Below are positions 16,844 to 25,421 of a stretch of DNA of 41,834 nucleotides, in pieces. The stretch lies in assembly GCA_027004715.1 (NCBI GenBank), contig JALTHG010000099.1, forward strand, positions 1-41,834, in the 5' to 3' direction. The notes under the pieces are model-generated. The model had not been told where the DNA came from, did no database searches, and worked only from the letters and a program-made list of their open reading frames with translations. The translations under genes were made by a program, and so were the position numbers. The DNA comes from Deltaproteobacteria bacterium (GTDB lineage Bacteria > Desulfobacterota > Dissulfuribacteria > Dissulfuribacterales > UBA3076). Every line of letters begins with the position of its first letter. Position 1 is the first letter of the stretch.

Positions 16844-17650
16844 ATGATACGCCGACCTGCTGTAGCCAATCAATTTTATGACGGAAATCCCACCAGACTC
16901 CACCATGACCTTGGCATGTTGATAGGCCCCAGCAAGGGTGCAAGGCCTGCAAAGGCCATTGTAGTACCTCATGCAGGGTATATCTATTCAGGAGCTGTAG
17001 CTGGTGCTGCCTATGCCCAGATAGAGGTCCCTGAGACCGTTGTCGTCCTGGGTCCAAATCATACAGGTGTAGGGGCTCCAGTAGCAGTAATGACCACAGG
17101 GAAATGGGACATGCCTATGGGAGATGTGTCTATATCAGAGGACCTGGCATCCCTAATACTTAAGGGTTCTGATTACTTCAAAGAGGACATAGAGGCCCAT
17201 ATCTACGAACACTCGCTAGAGGTCCAGATACCATTCCTACAGTATCGCCAGTCCAACTTGAGTATAGTCCCGATATGTCTCGGTGGGGCATTCCCTTTTT
17301 CTATATGTAAAGAGATAGGCTCTGCCATAGCAGGGGCAGTGAGAGAGATAAGGAGACCTGTACTCCTTGTTGCCAGCACTGATATGACCCACTATGAATC
17401 CCAAGAACAGGCCCAGACAAAAGACCGCCTGGCTATTGATAGAATCCTTGCCATGGACCCAGAAGGTCTCTTAGAGACAGTGAGAAATTATGCCATATCC
17501 ATGTGTGGGGTAATACCAACTACTATAGCCATGGTAGCCTCTCTTGACCTGGGAGCAGATAGTGCCCAATTAGTCAGATATGCCACCTCTGGTGACATCA
17601 CTGGAGATTACGCACGGGTAGTTGGATATGCAAGCTTTATAATTGAATAG
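16844..17650 (+). CDS. amrB: AmmeMemoRadiSam system protein B (MEMO1 family)
   Basis: 268-residue member of the MEMO family, related in fold to class III nonheme-iron dioxygenases; the bacterial function is unknown. Visible: IRRPAVANQFYDG at the start, PHAGYIYSG with H43, GPNHTG with H73, STDMTHYE, and SMCGVIPT with the conserved cysteine, corresponding to the metal-site residues of human MEMO1. The start is the ATG at 16844, six bases after AAGGAG; an upstream TTG frame extension is rejected. The usual partners (AmmeMemoRadiSam protein A and its COG1180 radical SAM enzyme) are not adjacent. The nearby radical SAM gene at 18745 is of another type. Confidence 0.93.
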   Translation: MIRRPAVANQFYDGNPTRLHHDLGMLIGPSKGARPAKAIVVPHAGYIYSGAVAGAAYAQIEVPETVVVLGPNHTGVGAPVAVMTTGKWDMPMGDVSISEDLASLILKGSDYFKEDIEAHIYEHSLEVQIPFLQYRQSNLSIVPICLGGAFPFSICKEIGSAIAGAVREIRRPVLLVASTDMTHYESQEQAQTKDRLAIDRILAMDPEGLLETVRNYAISMCGVIPTTIAMVASLDLGADSAQLVRYATSGDITGDYARVVGYASFIIE

Positions 17651-17788
17651 TTATTCTGGATATTTCATTATAGGCAACACACAGAGCAGGTGTAACACAT
17701 TCCCTGGCCAGTACAGGGTTACGCTGAACGCTCAATAAGGACCTCTTGTGCTGCATCACAAAATTCACCTGCCTTTAGATATCCAGAG

Positions 17789-17817
17789 TTGACATCTCTA
17801 TCTAAAATTCTTATATA
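17789..17817 (+). promoter_or_regulatory. Strong sigma-70-type promoter for tRNA-Gln
   Basis: TTGACA (17789-17794, perfect) and TATATA (17812-17817) with a 17-base spacer, ending 12 bases before the mature tRNA. The upstream gap after the MEMO-family gene (17651-17788) holds only a weak GTAAC/GTTAC inverted repeat around 17691-17718. Confidence 0.7.
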
Positions 17818-17829
17818 CAGTCTTGTTGT

Positions 17830-17903
17830 TGGGGGGTCGTTTAATGGCAGGACAGTAGACTCTGAATCTGCTTATCTAGGTTCGAATCCTAGTCCCCCAG
17901 CCA
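17830..17903 (+). tRNA. tRNA-Gln (anticodon CTG)
   Basis: A 74-base cloverleaf with encoded CCA. The acceptor stem is TGGGGGG/TCCCCCA with discriminator G. The anticodon stem-loop GTAGA-CTCTGAA-TCTGC gives anticodon CTG (reads CAG). The T arm contains GGTTCGAATCC. The TGGGGG start is typical of bacterial tRNA-Gln. The 3' end is overlapped by the C-terminal codons of the minus-strand TPR gene. Confidence 0.96.
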
Positions 17904-18682
17904 GGTCCTAATTCCTTAAGGTGCTTTTCAAGGGTCTTCAGATCGGCCTCTGCCTCCTGGCAGTCAGGGTTCAGCTTGAGGGCCTCTTCGAAGGCCGCCT
18001 GGGCCTCTCTATACCAGCTCCCTTCCAGATAGTTTTTCCCTGCAATGTAATATGCCTTATACAGCCCTTCAGGGAACAAAAGCCCAAGCATATGGTCTAT
18101 CCCCCCGCTTTTTTGCCATACCTTCTCTAGCCTTGACCTGTTTTCGAGGATAAAGCGTATCAACAGGGAGTTGTCTCGCTCTATCATGAGGAGTGCCTCT
18201 GTCTGTTCAATTGCAGACATAAAGAGGTCTTTGAGCCGCTCCATACCCAGACGGATATCTTTTAATATCTGCTCAAAGAAGTGGCGGTATCTCTTCTGGC
18301 GTAGAGTCAGACTCATGGTACCTGTGATAATCTGGTATGCAGGATGATATCGCTCCATTAGATAGACATTTTCTTTTAGTTTCATTGCCTCATGGAATAT
18401 GGCCCCTATTATCCAGTCAAAGAAAAAGTGTTCTGGCTGGTCCTTTGGATCGATGTCTTTCCAGATATGGTGACAGTTATCCTTTAATGTCCATAAGATC
18501 CCAGGATCTGCCTGCGTGCCTACCAGATTATCCAGGTCTTTATAGTCAATAGACTGCCTTTCCCTATATCTCTGCTCAATCTCCATAAATAAAAGATAAG
18601 AACGGATAAAATCTCTAAAGGCGTTCTTTACAAAGAGGTCTCTCCGTTCATCTAGCCATGGCCGTCTATTTGTCTTTTTCAC
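17876..18682 (-). CDS. Hypothetical protein with C-terminal tetratricopeptide-like repeat
   Basis: 268 residues, helical and highly charged, without signal peptide or membrane segment. One recognisable TPR-like motif lies near the C-terminus (GSWYREAQAAFEEALKLNPD). I do not recognise the N-terminal ~200 residues (HHIWKDIDPKDQPEHFFFDW, LRQKRYRHFFEQILKD). The start is a GTG at 18682 with GAGGA about nine bases upstream. It is the last gene of the fbp-htpX-EamA-radical SAM run. The final nine codons and the stop are antisense to the 3' end of tRNA-Gln, so the last residues (GPGWGTRIRT) are dictated by the tRNA. Confidence 0.8.
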   Translation of the reverse strand: MKKTNRRPWLDERRDLFVKNAFRDFIRSYLLFMEIEQRYRERQSIDYKDLDNLVGTQADPGILWTLKDNCHHIWKDIDPKDQPEHFFFDWIIGAIFHEAMKLKENVYLMERYHPAYQIITGTMSLTLRQKRYRHFFEQILKDIRLGMERLKDLFMSAIEQTEALLMIERDNSLLIRFILENRSRLEKVWQKSGGIDHMLGLLFPEGLYKAYYIAGKNYLEGSWYREAQAAFEEALKLNPDCQEAEADLKTLEKHLKELGPGWGTRIRT

Positions 18683-18744
18683 TGCTGGTAGTCCTCATCA
18701 GTAGTTAGAAAAATTATTAATAGTCTGGGGCACTCTGTCAACGG

Positions 18745-20544
18745 TTATGGCTCTACAGAGTGTATGGCCAGACTGATGACCTTATCATCTTCTTGAAACA
18801 CGAGCCGCTTCTCCACCAGACCTCTTATAAAGTCTCTTACCTGTTCGTGGGTCTGGCCTGTTGCCTGGTCACAGACAGATGCCAGTGTCTTTGGGGTGAT
18901 ACAATGCAGATAAAGCCTCCTTGACAGTCCTCTGAGGCGGTGGCTCAGGACCCTTCCATCAGGTAGCTTCTGAGTGATAATCAGATATTCACCTCCATCA
19001 CGATAGGTCAATGTCTTCTTATCGATGCCCATCTGTCTCCTCTGGACATGCCAGTCCATGACCTTTTTCTTTACCCTGTGCCAGCGCTGGTACTGTAACT
19101 CTCGGTCACCTCTATAGCTGAGTATCAATAAGGAAAGCCTGCGATATATCTCCTCAGGAAACAGGTAGGTAAAGAAGTGGTGAGACCTTATCCTGGATAT
19201 AGCGAAATCTGATGGTCTCTGTTCTACAGGGCTCCCAAGACCTAACCAAAAGGACACTGTATTGAGGGGTCTAAATGGCCATACAAAGTCCAGTGCCTCT
19301 ATAGTCTGTTCTACTTCCTCTTCCGTGCTTCCAGGAAAGTGTATGATGAGATTACCATCTAGCCTGATACCCACCTCTTCTGCATGCCGCATAATAGCAA
19401 CATTGTCTATGGCCCTTATCCCCTTATTGATCCTCCTGAGGAGAGAGGTGCTCAGGGACTCTATACCTACCTGTATGTCCTTGAGACCTCCTCTGGCCAT
19501 GACAGCGAGCTCATCCCTTGAGTGTACTGCCCTAAGCTCTGCAAATATCCTGTAATCTCTGTTATGAGCTGCCAGGAGCTGGAACAGCCTGGCCGCCTGT
19601 ATCTTTGGCAGTGCATTGTCCATGAATGCAAAGTCCAGTATCCCATAATGCCTGGAGAGGTAGTCGATCTCAGAGGCCATCTTTTTGAGTGACTTAGTAC
19701 GGTATCCAGACCACTGCAGATTGAGATTGCAGAAATTGCAGCGCCTCCACCAGCAGCCACGCGAAAACTCTACTGGGAGCATAGGAGAGATACCCCTTTT
19801 ATCCAGTATCTGCCCAAGCTGTTCAAAATAGTCATCAAAGTCCGGTATAGGTAACAGGTCCAGGTCTGGAATCTGCTCTTTTTTTATGTCATCAGGACGA
19901 TCTCCCTTAGTACGTCCGTATACGGCCTCTGGCAGCCTGTCTCTCTTTCCCTGTATATAGCGTAGAAGCCCAAGCAGGGGCCTCTCACCCTCTCCATTGA
20001 CAGCGTAATCGATCTGTGGAAAGACCTCTAAGAGGGAAGGCCCTAATTTTCCAGAGCAGCTCGCACCACCAATGACTATGGGCACTGATGGGGCCAGTTC
20101 TTTTATCTTCTTTGCAATGAGGAGTGAGGCACACAACTGGTTAAGGCAGACCGTAATCCCAATAAGCCTGTAGTCCCTCCAGTCATAGTGGTCCACAAAG
20201 GCATCTATAGTCTCTGCCATCACCTCCCTTACAGGTCCAGGAGAGATGGGTCTGCCTGCACAAGAGGCCCTCTTCTTGATGATCCTGGAAAAGAGACGAT
20301 CACATCTGTCTCTCATTTCCGGAAAGAGTATGCCTGCGCCTATGGACTCGGCCGTCCAGCTCGACTGGCTTATCTCGTGATAATATTTAAGACCCAGTTC
20401 ATTGGCGAGCTGGAGATAGGGATGCAGGCTGTGGACCTTGAGTCCTGGCTCCTCCTGTCTCAAAAATGCCTTTAGCGTGGCCAGTTGTATAGAGGGTCGA
20501 TTGAACAGGGGCCATGGCGGTGCAATCAAGGCAATGATATCCAT
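18745..20544 (-). CDS. B12-binding radical SAM enzyme resembling RiPP maturation C-methyltransferases
   Basis: 599 residues. The N-terminus (ALIAPPWPLFNRPSIQLATL, then LANELGLKYYHEIS) resembles the 'ribosomal peptide maturation radical SAM protein 1' group. A cobalamin-binding-type Rossmann region follows (~110-200, LIGITVCLNQ, PIVIGGASCSG, VNGEGE). The radical SAM core starts with EFSRGCWWRRCNFCNL; cysteines C264, C269 and C272 give CX4CX2C, not the standard CX3CX2C or the longer CX7CX2C I recall for that group. Further motifs are GIESLS and HFPGSTEEE. The C-terminal ~150 residues may be substrate-binding. No precursor peptide is evident next to it. Eight bases after the EamA stop, in the same operon. 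Confidence 0.87.
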   Translation of the reverse strand: MDIIALIAPPWPLFNRPSIQLATLKAFLRQEEPGLKVHSLHPYLQLANELGLKYYHEISQSSWTAESIGAGILFPEMRDRCDRLFSRIIKKRASCAGRPISPGPVREVMAETIDAFVDHYDWRDYRLIGITVCLNQLCASLLIAKKIKELAPSVPIVIGGASCSGKLGPSLLEVFPQIDYAVNGEGERPLLGLLRYIQGKRDRLPEAVYGRTKGDRPDDIKKEQIPDLDLLPIPDFDDYFEQLGQILDKRGISPMLPVEFSRGCWWRRCNFCNLNLQWSGYRTKSLKKMASEIDYLSRHYGILDFAFMDNALPKIQAARLFQLLAAHNRDYRIFAELRAVHSRDELAVMARGGLKDIQVGIESLSTSLLRRINKGIRAIDNVAIMRHAEEVGIRLDGNLIIHFPGSTEEEVEQTIEALDFVWPFRPLNTVSFWLGLGSPVEQRPSDFAISRIRSHHFFTYLFPEEIYRRLSLLILSYRGDRELQYQRWHRVKKKVMDWHVQRRQMGIDKKTLTYRDGGEYLIITQKLPDGRVLSHRLRGLSRRLYLHCITPKTLASVCDQATGQTHEQVRDFIRGLVEKRLVFQEDDKVISLAIHSVEP

Positions 20545-20551
20545 AATTAAA

Positions 20552-21457
20552 TTAACCTGCTATCAAGATAAGCCCTACACCCAGCACCATGAGGGCTGCC
20601 CCGGCAAGGCGTTGTCCGATCTCTTGTTCCTTAAAGATGAGCTTTCCATAGATAACACTGAATATCAGGCTGGTCCTCTTTACAGTAATCATATAGGCCG
20701 CTGCAACCAGATGTATTGCCCACATGTGACTGAGTACCATTATAGACTGGAAGAGTCCAACTGCCCACCAGGCACCCCAGGGATATGGGCCTTTTTGAGA
20801 AAGTGGATCCAACTGCCTGCCCTCTGAATGAGAGTCCCCAGACAGCCAATGGATTGTCCCTATAGATATGGGGACAACCAGGCCCAGCAAGACAAAATAA
20901 AAACAGGCAAAAAATACTGGATCAGAGTGCTGAATGGCCTTTTTCCCAAGGACAGAGGTGATGCTGTATATACCTGCAACTACCAGCATCAGCCTTGATC
21001 CCTGCTCCCTGGCAATGGCCTTTAAGGGCTCAAAAATTCCCTCTCTGCTGGCCTTGATGTGCAGGACATAGGCCCCCACTACAGTACAGAGTATACCCAG
21101 GAAGCCCATTGGAGTGATCTCCTCTCCAAGTATGAGCCACCCAGTCAAGACGATAAATACCGGGCTAAAGGCAAGAAAGGGTATGCTGAGCGAGAGGGGA
21201 GAGACCTTGAGGGCCTGCATATATAATAAGAGAGCAGATATCTCAAGGGGAAGCAAGAGGGCCACGGTCTGCCAGAAGATCGGGTCTGTATTGGGCCAGG
21301 ATATTGCAAAGAGTAGAGGTAATAAGAAGGGTATTGGGGCAGTAGACCTCGCTATTGCCATACTGCCTGGAGAGAGGTGACTGAAACGGGCCTTTAGGAT
21401 TGCATCTCCTGTGGCAGTGGTCAGGGCGGTCAAGATGGCCGCGGGAAACCAGCTCAC
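20552..21457 (-). CDS. EamA/DMT-superfamily transporter
   Basis: About ten hydrophobic helices over 301 residues in two similar halves (EamA repeats), for example ALLLPLEISALLLYMQALKVSPLSLSIPF then FLGILCTVVGAYVL in the first half (each shorter segment visible separately), and MWAIHLVAAAYMITVKRTSLIF with a C-terminal LMVLGVGLILIAG in the second. DMT transporters export metabolites or drugs; the substrate cannot be read from sequence. Start GTG at 21457, just after an AGGGGG stretch, 11 bases after the htpX stop. It sits between htpX and the radical SAM gene, so a role in exporting that enzyme's product is possible but only a guess. Confidence 0.9.
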   Translation of the reverse strand: MSWFPAAILTALTTATGDAILKARFSHLSPGSMAIARSTAPIPFLLPLLFAISWPNTDPIFWQTVALLLPLEISALLLYMQALKVSPLSLSIPFLAFSPVFIVLTGWLILGEEITPMGFLGILCTVVGAYVLHIKASREGIFEPLKAIAREQGSRLMLVVAGIYSITSVLGKKAIQHSDPVFFACFYFVLLGLVVPISIGTIHWLSGDSHSEGRQLDPLSQKGPYPWGAWWAVGLFQSIMVLSHMWAIHLVAAAYMITVKRTSLIFSVIYGKLIFKEQEIGQRLAGAALMVLGVGLILIAG

Positions 21458-21468
21458 CCCCTGTGTCT

Positions 21469-22332
21469 CTATACTTCCCTATGCCCGGCCATGGCCATGA
21501 GCCTGCGTATACGTTCTTCTGTGGGTGGATGGGTACTGAACAACCTTGCAACCGAGGCAGAGGTAAGGGGATTTACAATGTACATCTGCGCAGTTGCAGG
21601 ATTTACCTCCATGGGGATACGTTGGTTCCCTGCCTCCAGTTTTTTGAGCGCATTGGCCAGAGACATCGGATTGTTACATATCCTGGCACCTGTGGCATCG
21701 GCCTGATATTCCCTGCTCCTGGATATGGCCATCTGGATGAGGGCAGCGGCTATAGGGGCCAATACTATCATGAGCAACTCTCCTATCAGGCCGGCCATGC
21801 CATCATCATCGTCTGATCTGCCAAATCCCCCAAAGAGCATGCCCCACTGCGCCATAGAGGCAATATAACTTATTGCACCTGCCATCACTGCTGCAACAGA
21901 GCTTATCAGTATGTCTCTGTTACGGATGTGGGCAAACTCGTGAGACAGGACCCCCTCCAGCTCCTCTGGACTGAGGGTCCTCAAGAGTCCTTCAGTAACT
22001 GCAACAGCGGCATGGTCAGGGTCTCGACCAGTAGCAAATGCATTTGGGGCCCCTTTGGGTATGACATAGACCCTCGGCCTGGGTATACCTGCCTTTTGGG
22101 CAAGCCCTGTAACTATAGAGTAGAGCTGCGGTCTCTCTGTCTCAGAGACCTGCTGCGCTCCACTCATCTGCAGGGCAATCTTGTCGCTGAACCAATAGGC
22201 AAAGAAATTCATTCCACAGGCCATCATGAGGGCAAAGGTCATACCTGCACGACCACCTAGTGCCCCTCCCACAAACACAAAGATTACTGTCAGGACCGCC
22301 AGGAAAAAGAATGTCTTAATCGTATTAGTCAT
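21469..22332 (-). CDS. htpX: Zinc metalloprotease HtpX
   Basis: Inner-membrane M48B peptidase of about 287 residues involved in membrane protein quality control alongside FtsH. Two N-terminal membrane helices ([19 protein letters not shown] and [16 protein letters not shown]), a zinc site HEFAHI with the third ligand in [11 protein letters not shown], two more hydrophobic segments (~145-160 and ~185-205), and a C-terminal [11 protein letters not shown] motif are all present. Start ATG at 22332, preceded by AGGAGG at slightly long spacing; upstream in-frame extension into fbp is rejected. It is 16 bases after fbp. Confidence 0.95.
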   Translation of the reverse strand: MTNTIKTFFFLAVLTVIFVFVGGALGGRAGMTFALMMACGMNFFAYWFSDKIALQMSGAQQVSETERPQLYSIVTGLAQKAGIPRPRVYVIPKGAPNAFATGRDPDHAAVAVTEGLLRTLSPEELEGVLSHEFAHIRNRDILISSVAAVMAGAISYIASMAQWGMLFGGFGRSDDDDGMAGLIGELLMIVLAPIAAALIQMAISRSREYQADATGARICNNPMSLANALKKLEAGNQRIPMEVNPATAQMYIVNPLTSASVARLFSTHPPTEERIRRLMAMAGHREV

Positions 22333-22348
22333 GGCATCCAAAATCCTC

Positions 22349-23359
22349 CTACTTACCCTGCATAATCTCAGTGGCCTTCTCCACGTCCATTTTGCTGCCA
22401 ATAAAGAGAGGTACCCTCTCATGAAGGGCCGAGGCCTTTATATCCAGTATCCTCTGTTCACCATCTGTGGCAGCACCGCCTGCCTGCTCTGCTATAAAGG
22501 CCATTGGGGCAACCTCACACAAGAGGCGCAGCTTGCCCCTTGGCTTTGCAGGGTCTTTGCTATCGGCAGGATACATAAATATCCCACCATGCAGGAGATT
22601 TCTGTGAAAGTCGGCCACAAAAGAGCCTATATACCTGGCTGTATAGGGCCTACCCCCTTCTATTACTGAGTTTTTGAAATAGTTTACCACCTTTTTTGTC
22701 CTCTCGTCCCAATAGCAGGTATAGGCCTCATTTACAGAGTATATCTTTCCTGCCTCTGGGATAGTGATATTTTGGTGTGAAAGCAGAAATTCCCCTACTG
22801 ATGGATCAAGGGTAAAGCCATTTACTCCATTGCCAGTAGTATAGACCAGGACTGTACTGGGACCATAGAGAAAATAGCCTGCTGCTATCTGTTCTGAGCC
22901 ACGGCGCAGGAAGTCTTCAAGAGAGACATATGGTCTATCGCTTATCTTTCTGTGAATTGAAAAGATTGTACCTATATTGATATTTACATCGATGTTAGAT
23001 GAACCGTCTAAGGGATCAAAAATCAAGATATAGTCGCCCCTGGGCATGTCTTCAGGGACCTCTATAATATCGGCATTTTCCTCAGTGGCCATGGCACAGA
23101 GTACGCCTGTCCTCTGCATTCTATAGATAAGTACACGATTTGCAAAATCATCCAGCTTGCGTACCTGCTCACCCTGTACGTTTATTTCGCCTGTAAAGCC
23201 AAGGATATCTACCAATCCCGCCTTATTGACCTCTTTGGATATGATCTTTGCCGAAAAGATCAGTTCACTCAAGAGCTTTGTGAAACGACCTGTTGCCGCT
23301 GGGGATTCCTTCTGATGGATCAATAGGTGCTCATTTACTGTAATGCCTAATCCCTTCAT
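22349..23359 (-). CDS. fbp: Fructose-1,6-bisphosphatase, class I
   Basis: Hydrolyses fructose 1,6-bisphosphate to fructose 6-phosphate in gluconeogenesis. The 336-residue length is normal. Motifs: metal-binding EEN and [13 protein letters not shown], substrate-binding [18 protein letters not shown], and the C-terminal [23 protein letters not shown] start with AAGGAG upstream. It is first in the minus-strand run fbp-htpX-EamA-radical SAM-TPR. Divergent pgi across a MITE-like element catalyses the next step with the same product, so the two genes may be functionally paired. Confidence 0.98.
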   Translation of the reverse strand: MKGLGITVNEHLLIHQKESPAATGRFTKLLSELIFSAKIISKEVNKAGLVDILGFTGEINVQGEQVRKLDDFANRVLIYRMQRTGVLCAMATEENADIIEVPEDMPRGDYILIFDPLDGSSNIDVNINIGTIFSIHRKISDRPYVSLEDFLRRGSEQIAAGYFLYGPSTVLVYTTGNGVNGFTLDPSVGEFLLSHQNITIPEAGKIYSVNEAYTCYWDERTKKVVNYFKNSVIEGGRPYTARYIGSFVADFHRNLLHGGIFMYPADSKDPAKPRGKLRLLCEVAPMAFIAEQAGGAATDGEQRILDIKASALHERVPLFIGSKMDVEKATEIMQGK

Positions 23360-23540
23360 TTTTTCACTCCTTTCTCATATGAATAGTTATGAATAAATAG
23401 CCTACAGCCTCCTATAAAAAGGTCAAGCCCAAATTTTCTTATCTGTATGCCCTGCATAAAATATTTGCAGCATCCAGGTCTATGGCTTAAACTCCCAAAC
23501 TGTATTATGTATCTATAGAAAAGACCTAATTCAAGGATCC

Positions 23541-23696
23541 GTAACTTCTCAATAAGTCCTGGCAATACAGTGTTCCCTCACCCAAACCCTCTCCCCCAGG
23601 GGAGAGGGCAGGGTGAGGGGGGCGAGAGCATGTTGAAAAAAGAAGCAGCCTGTAATCGCTTGCCAAAATGGGAGCCCCAACTTATTGAGAGGTTAC
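23541..23696 (+). mobile_element. MITE-like element, copy 2, with 8-bp flanking direct repeats
   Basis: 156 bp bounded by GTAACTTCTCAATAAGT and ACTTATTGAGAGGTTAC (terminal inverted repeats). The flanks are AAGGATCC (23533-23540) and AAGTATCC (23697-23704), seven of eight identical, as expected of a target-site duplication. The core is a G-rich palindrome around CCCTCTCCC and GGGGAGAGGGC. The right end stops 14 bases before the pgi ribosome binding site. No coding capacity. Confidence 0.8.
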
Positions 23697-23726
23697 AAGT
23701 ATCCCTTAAAAGAGAGGAGATTATCA

Positions 23727-25409
23727 GTGTTTTATCGTCCATCAGATATAACAGATACTGAGAAAATGGCCCTGCTTTCTCGTTTTTGGCAAAAAGACCC
23801 TTCTCTTTGGGCAGACAATCCAGAGACCTGTAAGCAGATTGTAAATCGCCTTGGCTGGTTAGATATCCTGCCCAAGATGAGGAGGGTCCAGATGGAGATA
23901 ACAGAGTTTGTCCAGGATATAAGGCATCGTGGCATCAGAGAGGTAGTACTGCTCGGTATGGGGGGTTCCAGTCTCTGTCCCCTGGTCCTGAGTAAGATAT
24001 TTGGGTCTCAAGAGGGATTTCCTGTCCTGAAGGTCCTGGATACCACTGATCCTGAAGAGATAGAAAAGGTAGTCAGAGATCGGGACTGGGAGGCAACGCT
24101 CTTCTTGGTGGCCAGTAAATCTGGGACTACACTGGAACCAAATGCACTATTCAGATATTTCTGGTCCCTGGTGGAAGACAGGTCGTCAGATCCAGGTTCA
24201 CATTTTGTAGCAATTACAGACCCCGGAACTCCTCTGGAAGAATTGGCGAAGAGACATGGATTCCTTAAGACCTTCCTCAATCCGCCTGATATAGGAGGCA
24301 GATATTCTGCCCTCTCTTATTTCGGTCTGGTCCCGGCCGCCATCCTTGGGATGGACCTTGACACGCTCCTCCAAAGGGCCGAGGAGATGGTCAAGAGATG
24401 TGGACCAGATATGGCCTGGAACAAAAATCCAGGCTATAGACTGGGGATCTTCTTGGGAGAATTTGGGCTACATAGTCGAGACAAGCTCACCATCCTTGCC
24501 GATCCACCTATTCGACCATTTGGCCTCTGGTTAGAACAGCTGATAGCTGAGAGTACTGGTAAAGAGACCAGGGGTCTTGTCCCTATTGTCGGGGAGAGCA
24601 CAGGGATTCCAGGATTTTATGGAGGAGAGCGCATCTTTGTCTACCTCAGATTGAGGGGGACACCATACGGAGACTCACTAGAAGATTTTGTCTCAGAACT
24701 CAAAAATGCAGACTTTCCTGTCTATGAGATATGGCTTGAAGACCTCTATGACCTGGGTGGCCAATTCTTCCTCTGGGAGATGGCAACGGCCATAGCCTCC
24801 CACTTCTTTGGGATCAATGCCTTTGATGAACCCAATGTCCAACTTGCAAAGAAAAAGACTGCTGAAGTGGTCAATATCTATCGCACCAAGGGCAAAATGC
24901 CCATAGAATTCTGGATAGACCCATTCAGCCAGATCCGCTTTCGTACCTCAAGGATATTGGCCACATCTATGAAGGGGCTTTCGAGGTGTATTATGGAGAT
25001 ATTTAAGGGTATGCCAAGTTGGGGCTATCTGGCATTTCTTCCATATCTACCCTATGATCCAGAAGTAGAAGAAATAATAGGAGAGATGCGTTATATCGTG
25101 AGGCAAGAAAAGGGCTGTGCTACGACTATGGGCTTTGGTCCCAGATATCTCCACTCTACAGGCCAGATCCATAAAGGTGGGCCCCTTTCAGCGGCCTTTT
25201 TGATCTTTACTCGAAGAGGCAAAAAGGACTATCCAATAGTCCCAGATATAGGTGTATCCTTCTGGCATATACAATTTGCCCAGGCACTCGGGGATTTTGA
25301 GGCCCTCTGTGAGAGCAATATGAGGGTCATTCATATCCATATGCCTCATGACTATCAGCAGGGATTAAGAGACTTCGGCAAGGTCCTATTGCGAGCAATA
25401 AGCATGTAA
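23727..25409 (+). CDS. pgi: Glucose-6-phosphate isomerase (transaldolase-fusion-type Pgi, stand-alone)
   Basis: Interconverts glucose 6-phosphate and fructose 6-phosphate. 560 residues. Motifs: VVLLGMGGSSLCPLVLSK and VASKSGTTLEPNALF (SIS domain phosphate-binding), PDIGGRYSALSYFGLVPAA, and GCATTMGFGPRYLHSTGQIHKGG with the histidine. The N-terminus (LSRFWQKDPSLWADNP, NRLGWLDI) matches what I recall of the C-terminal half of bifunctional transaldolase/Pgi proteins, here without a transaldolase domain. Start GTG at 23727, seven bases after GAGAGGAG. It follows immediately on a MITE-like element and converges with 5-formyltetrahydrofolate cyclo-ligase, 12 bases apart. Confidence 0.93.
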   Translation: MFYRPSDITDTEKMALLSRFWQKDPSLWADNPETCKQIVNRLGWLDILPKMRRVQMEITEFVQDIRHRGIREVVLLGMGGSSLCPLVLSKIFGSQEGFPVLKVLDTTDPEEIEKVVRDRDWEATLFLVASKSGTTLEPNALFRYFWSLVEDRSSDPGSHFVAITDPGTPLEELAKRHGFLKTFLNPPDIGGRYSALSYFGLVPAAILGMDLDTLLQRAEEMVKRCGPDMAWNKNPGYRLGIFLGEFGLHSRDKLTILADPPIRPFGLWLEQLIAESTGKETRGLVPIVGESTGIPGFYGGERIFVYLRLRGTPYGDSLEDFVSELKNADFPVYEIWLEDLYDLGGQFFLWEMATAIASHFFGINAFDEPNVQLAKKKTAEVVNIYRTKGKMPIEFWIDPFSQIRFRTSRILATSMKGLSRCIMEIFKGMPSWGYLAFLPYLPYDPEVEEIIGEMRYIVRQEKGCATTMGFGPRYLHSTGQIHKGGPLSAAFLIFTRRGKKDYPIVPDIGVSFWHIQFAQALGDFEALCESNMRVIHIHMPHDYQQGLRDFGKVLLRAISM

Positions 25410-25421
25410 AAATACACTGAC

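Noticed and set aside
17830-17903. tRNA-Gln 3' end as a phage or island attachment site
   Set aside because: No integrase gene and no direct repeat of the tRNA 3' end were seen nearby.
23356-23565. 69-codon minus-strand frame upstream of fbp
   Set aside because: It starts with TTG inside a MITE-like element, lacks a ribosome binding site, and overlaps fbp; the composition is not protein-like.
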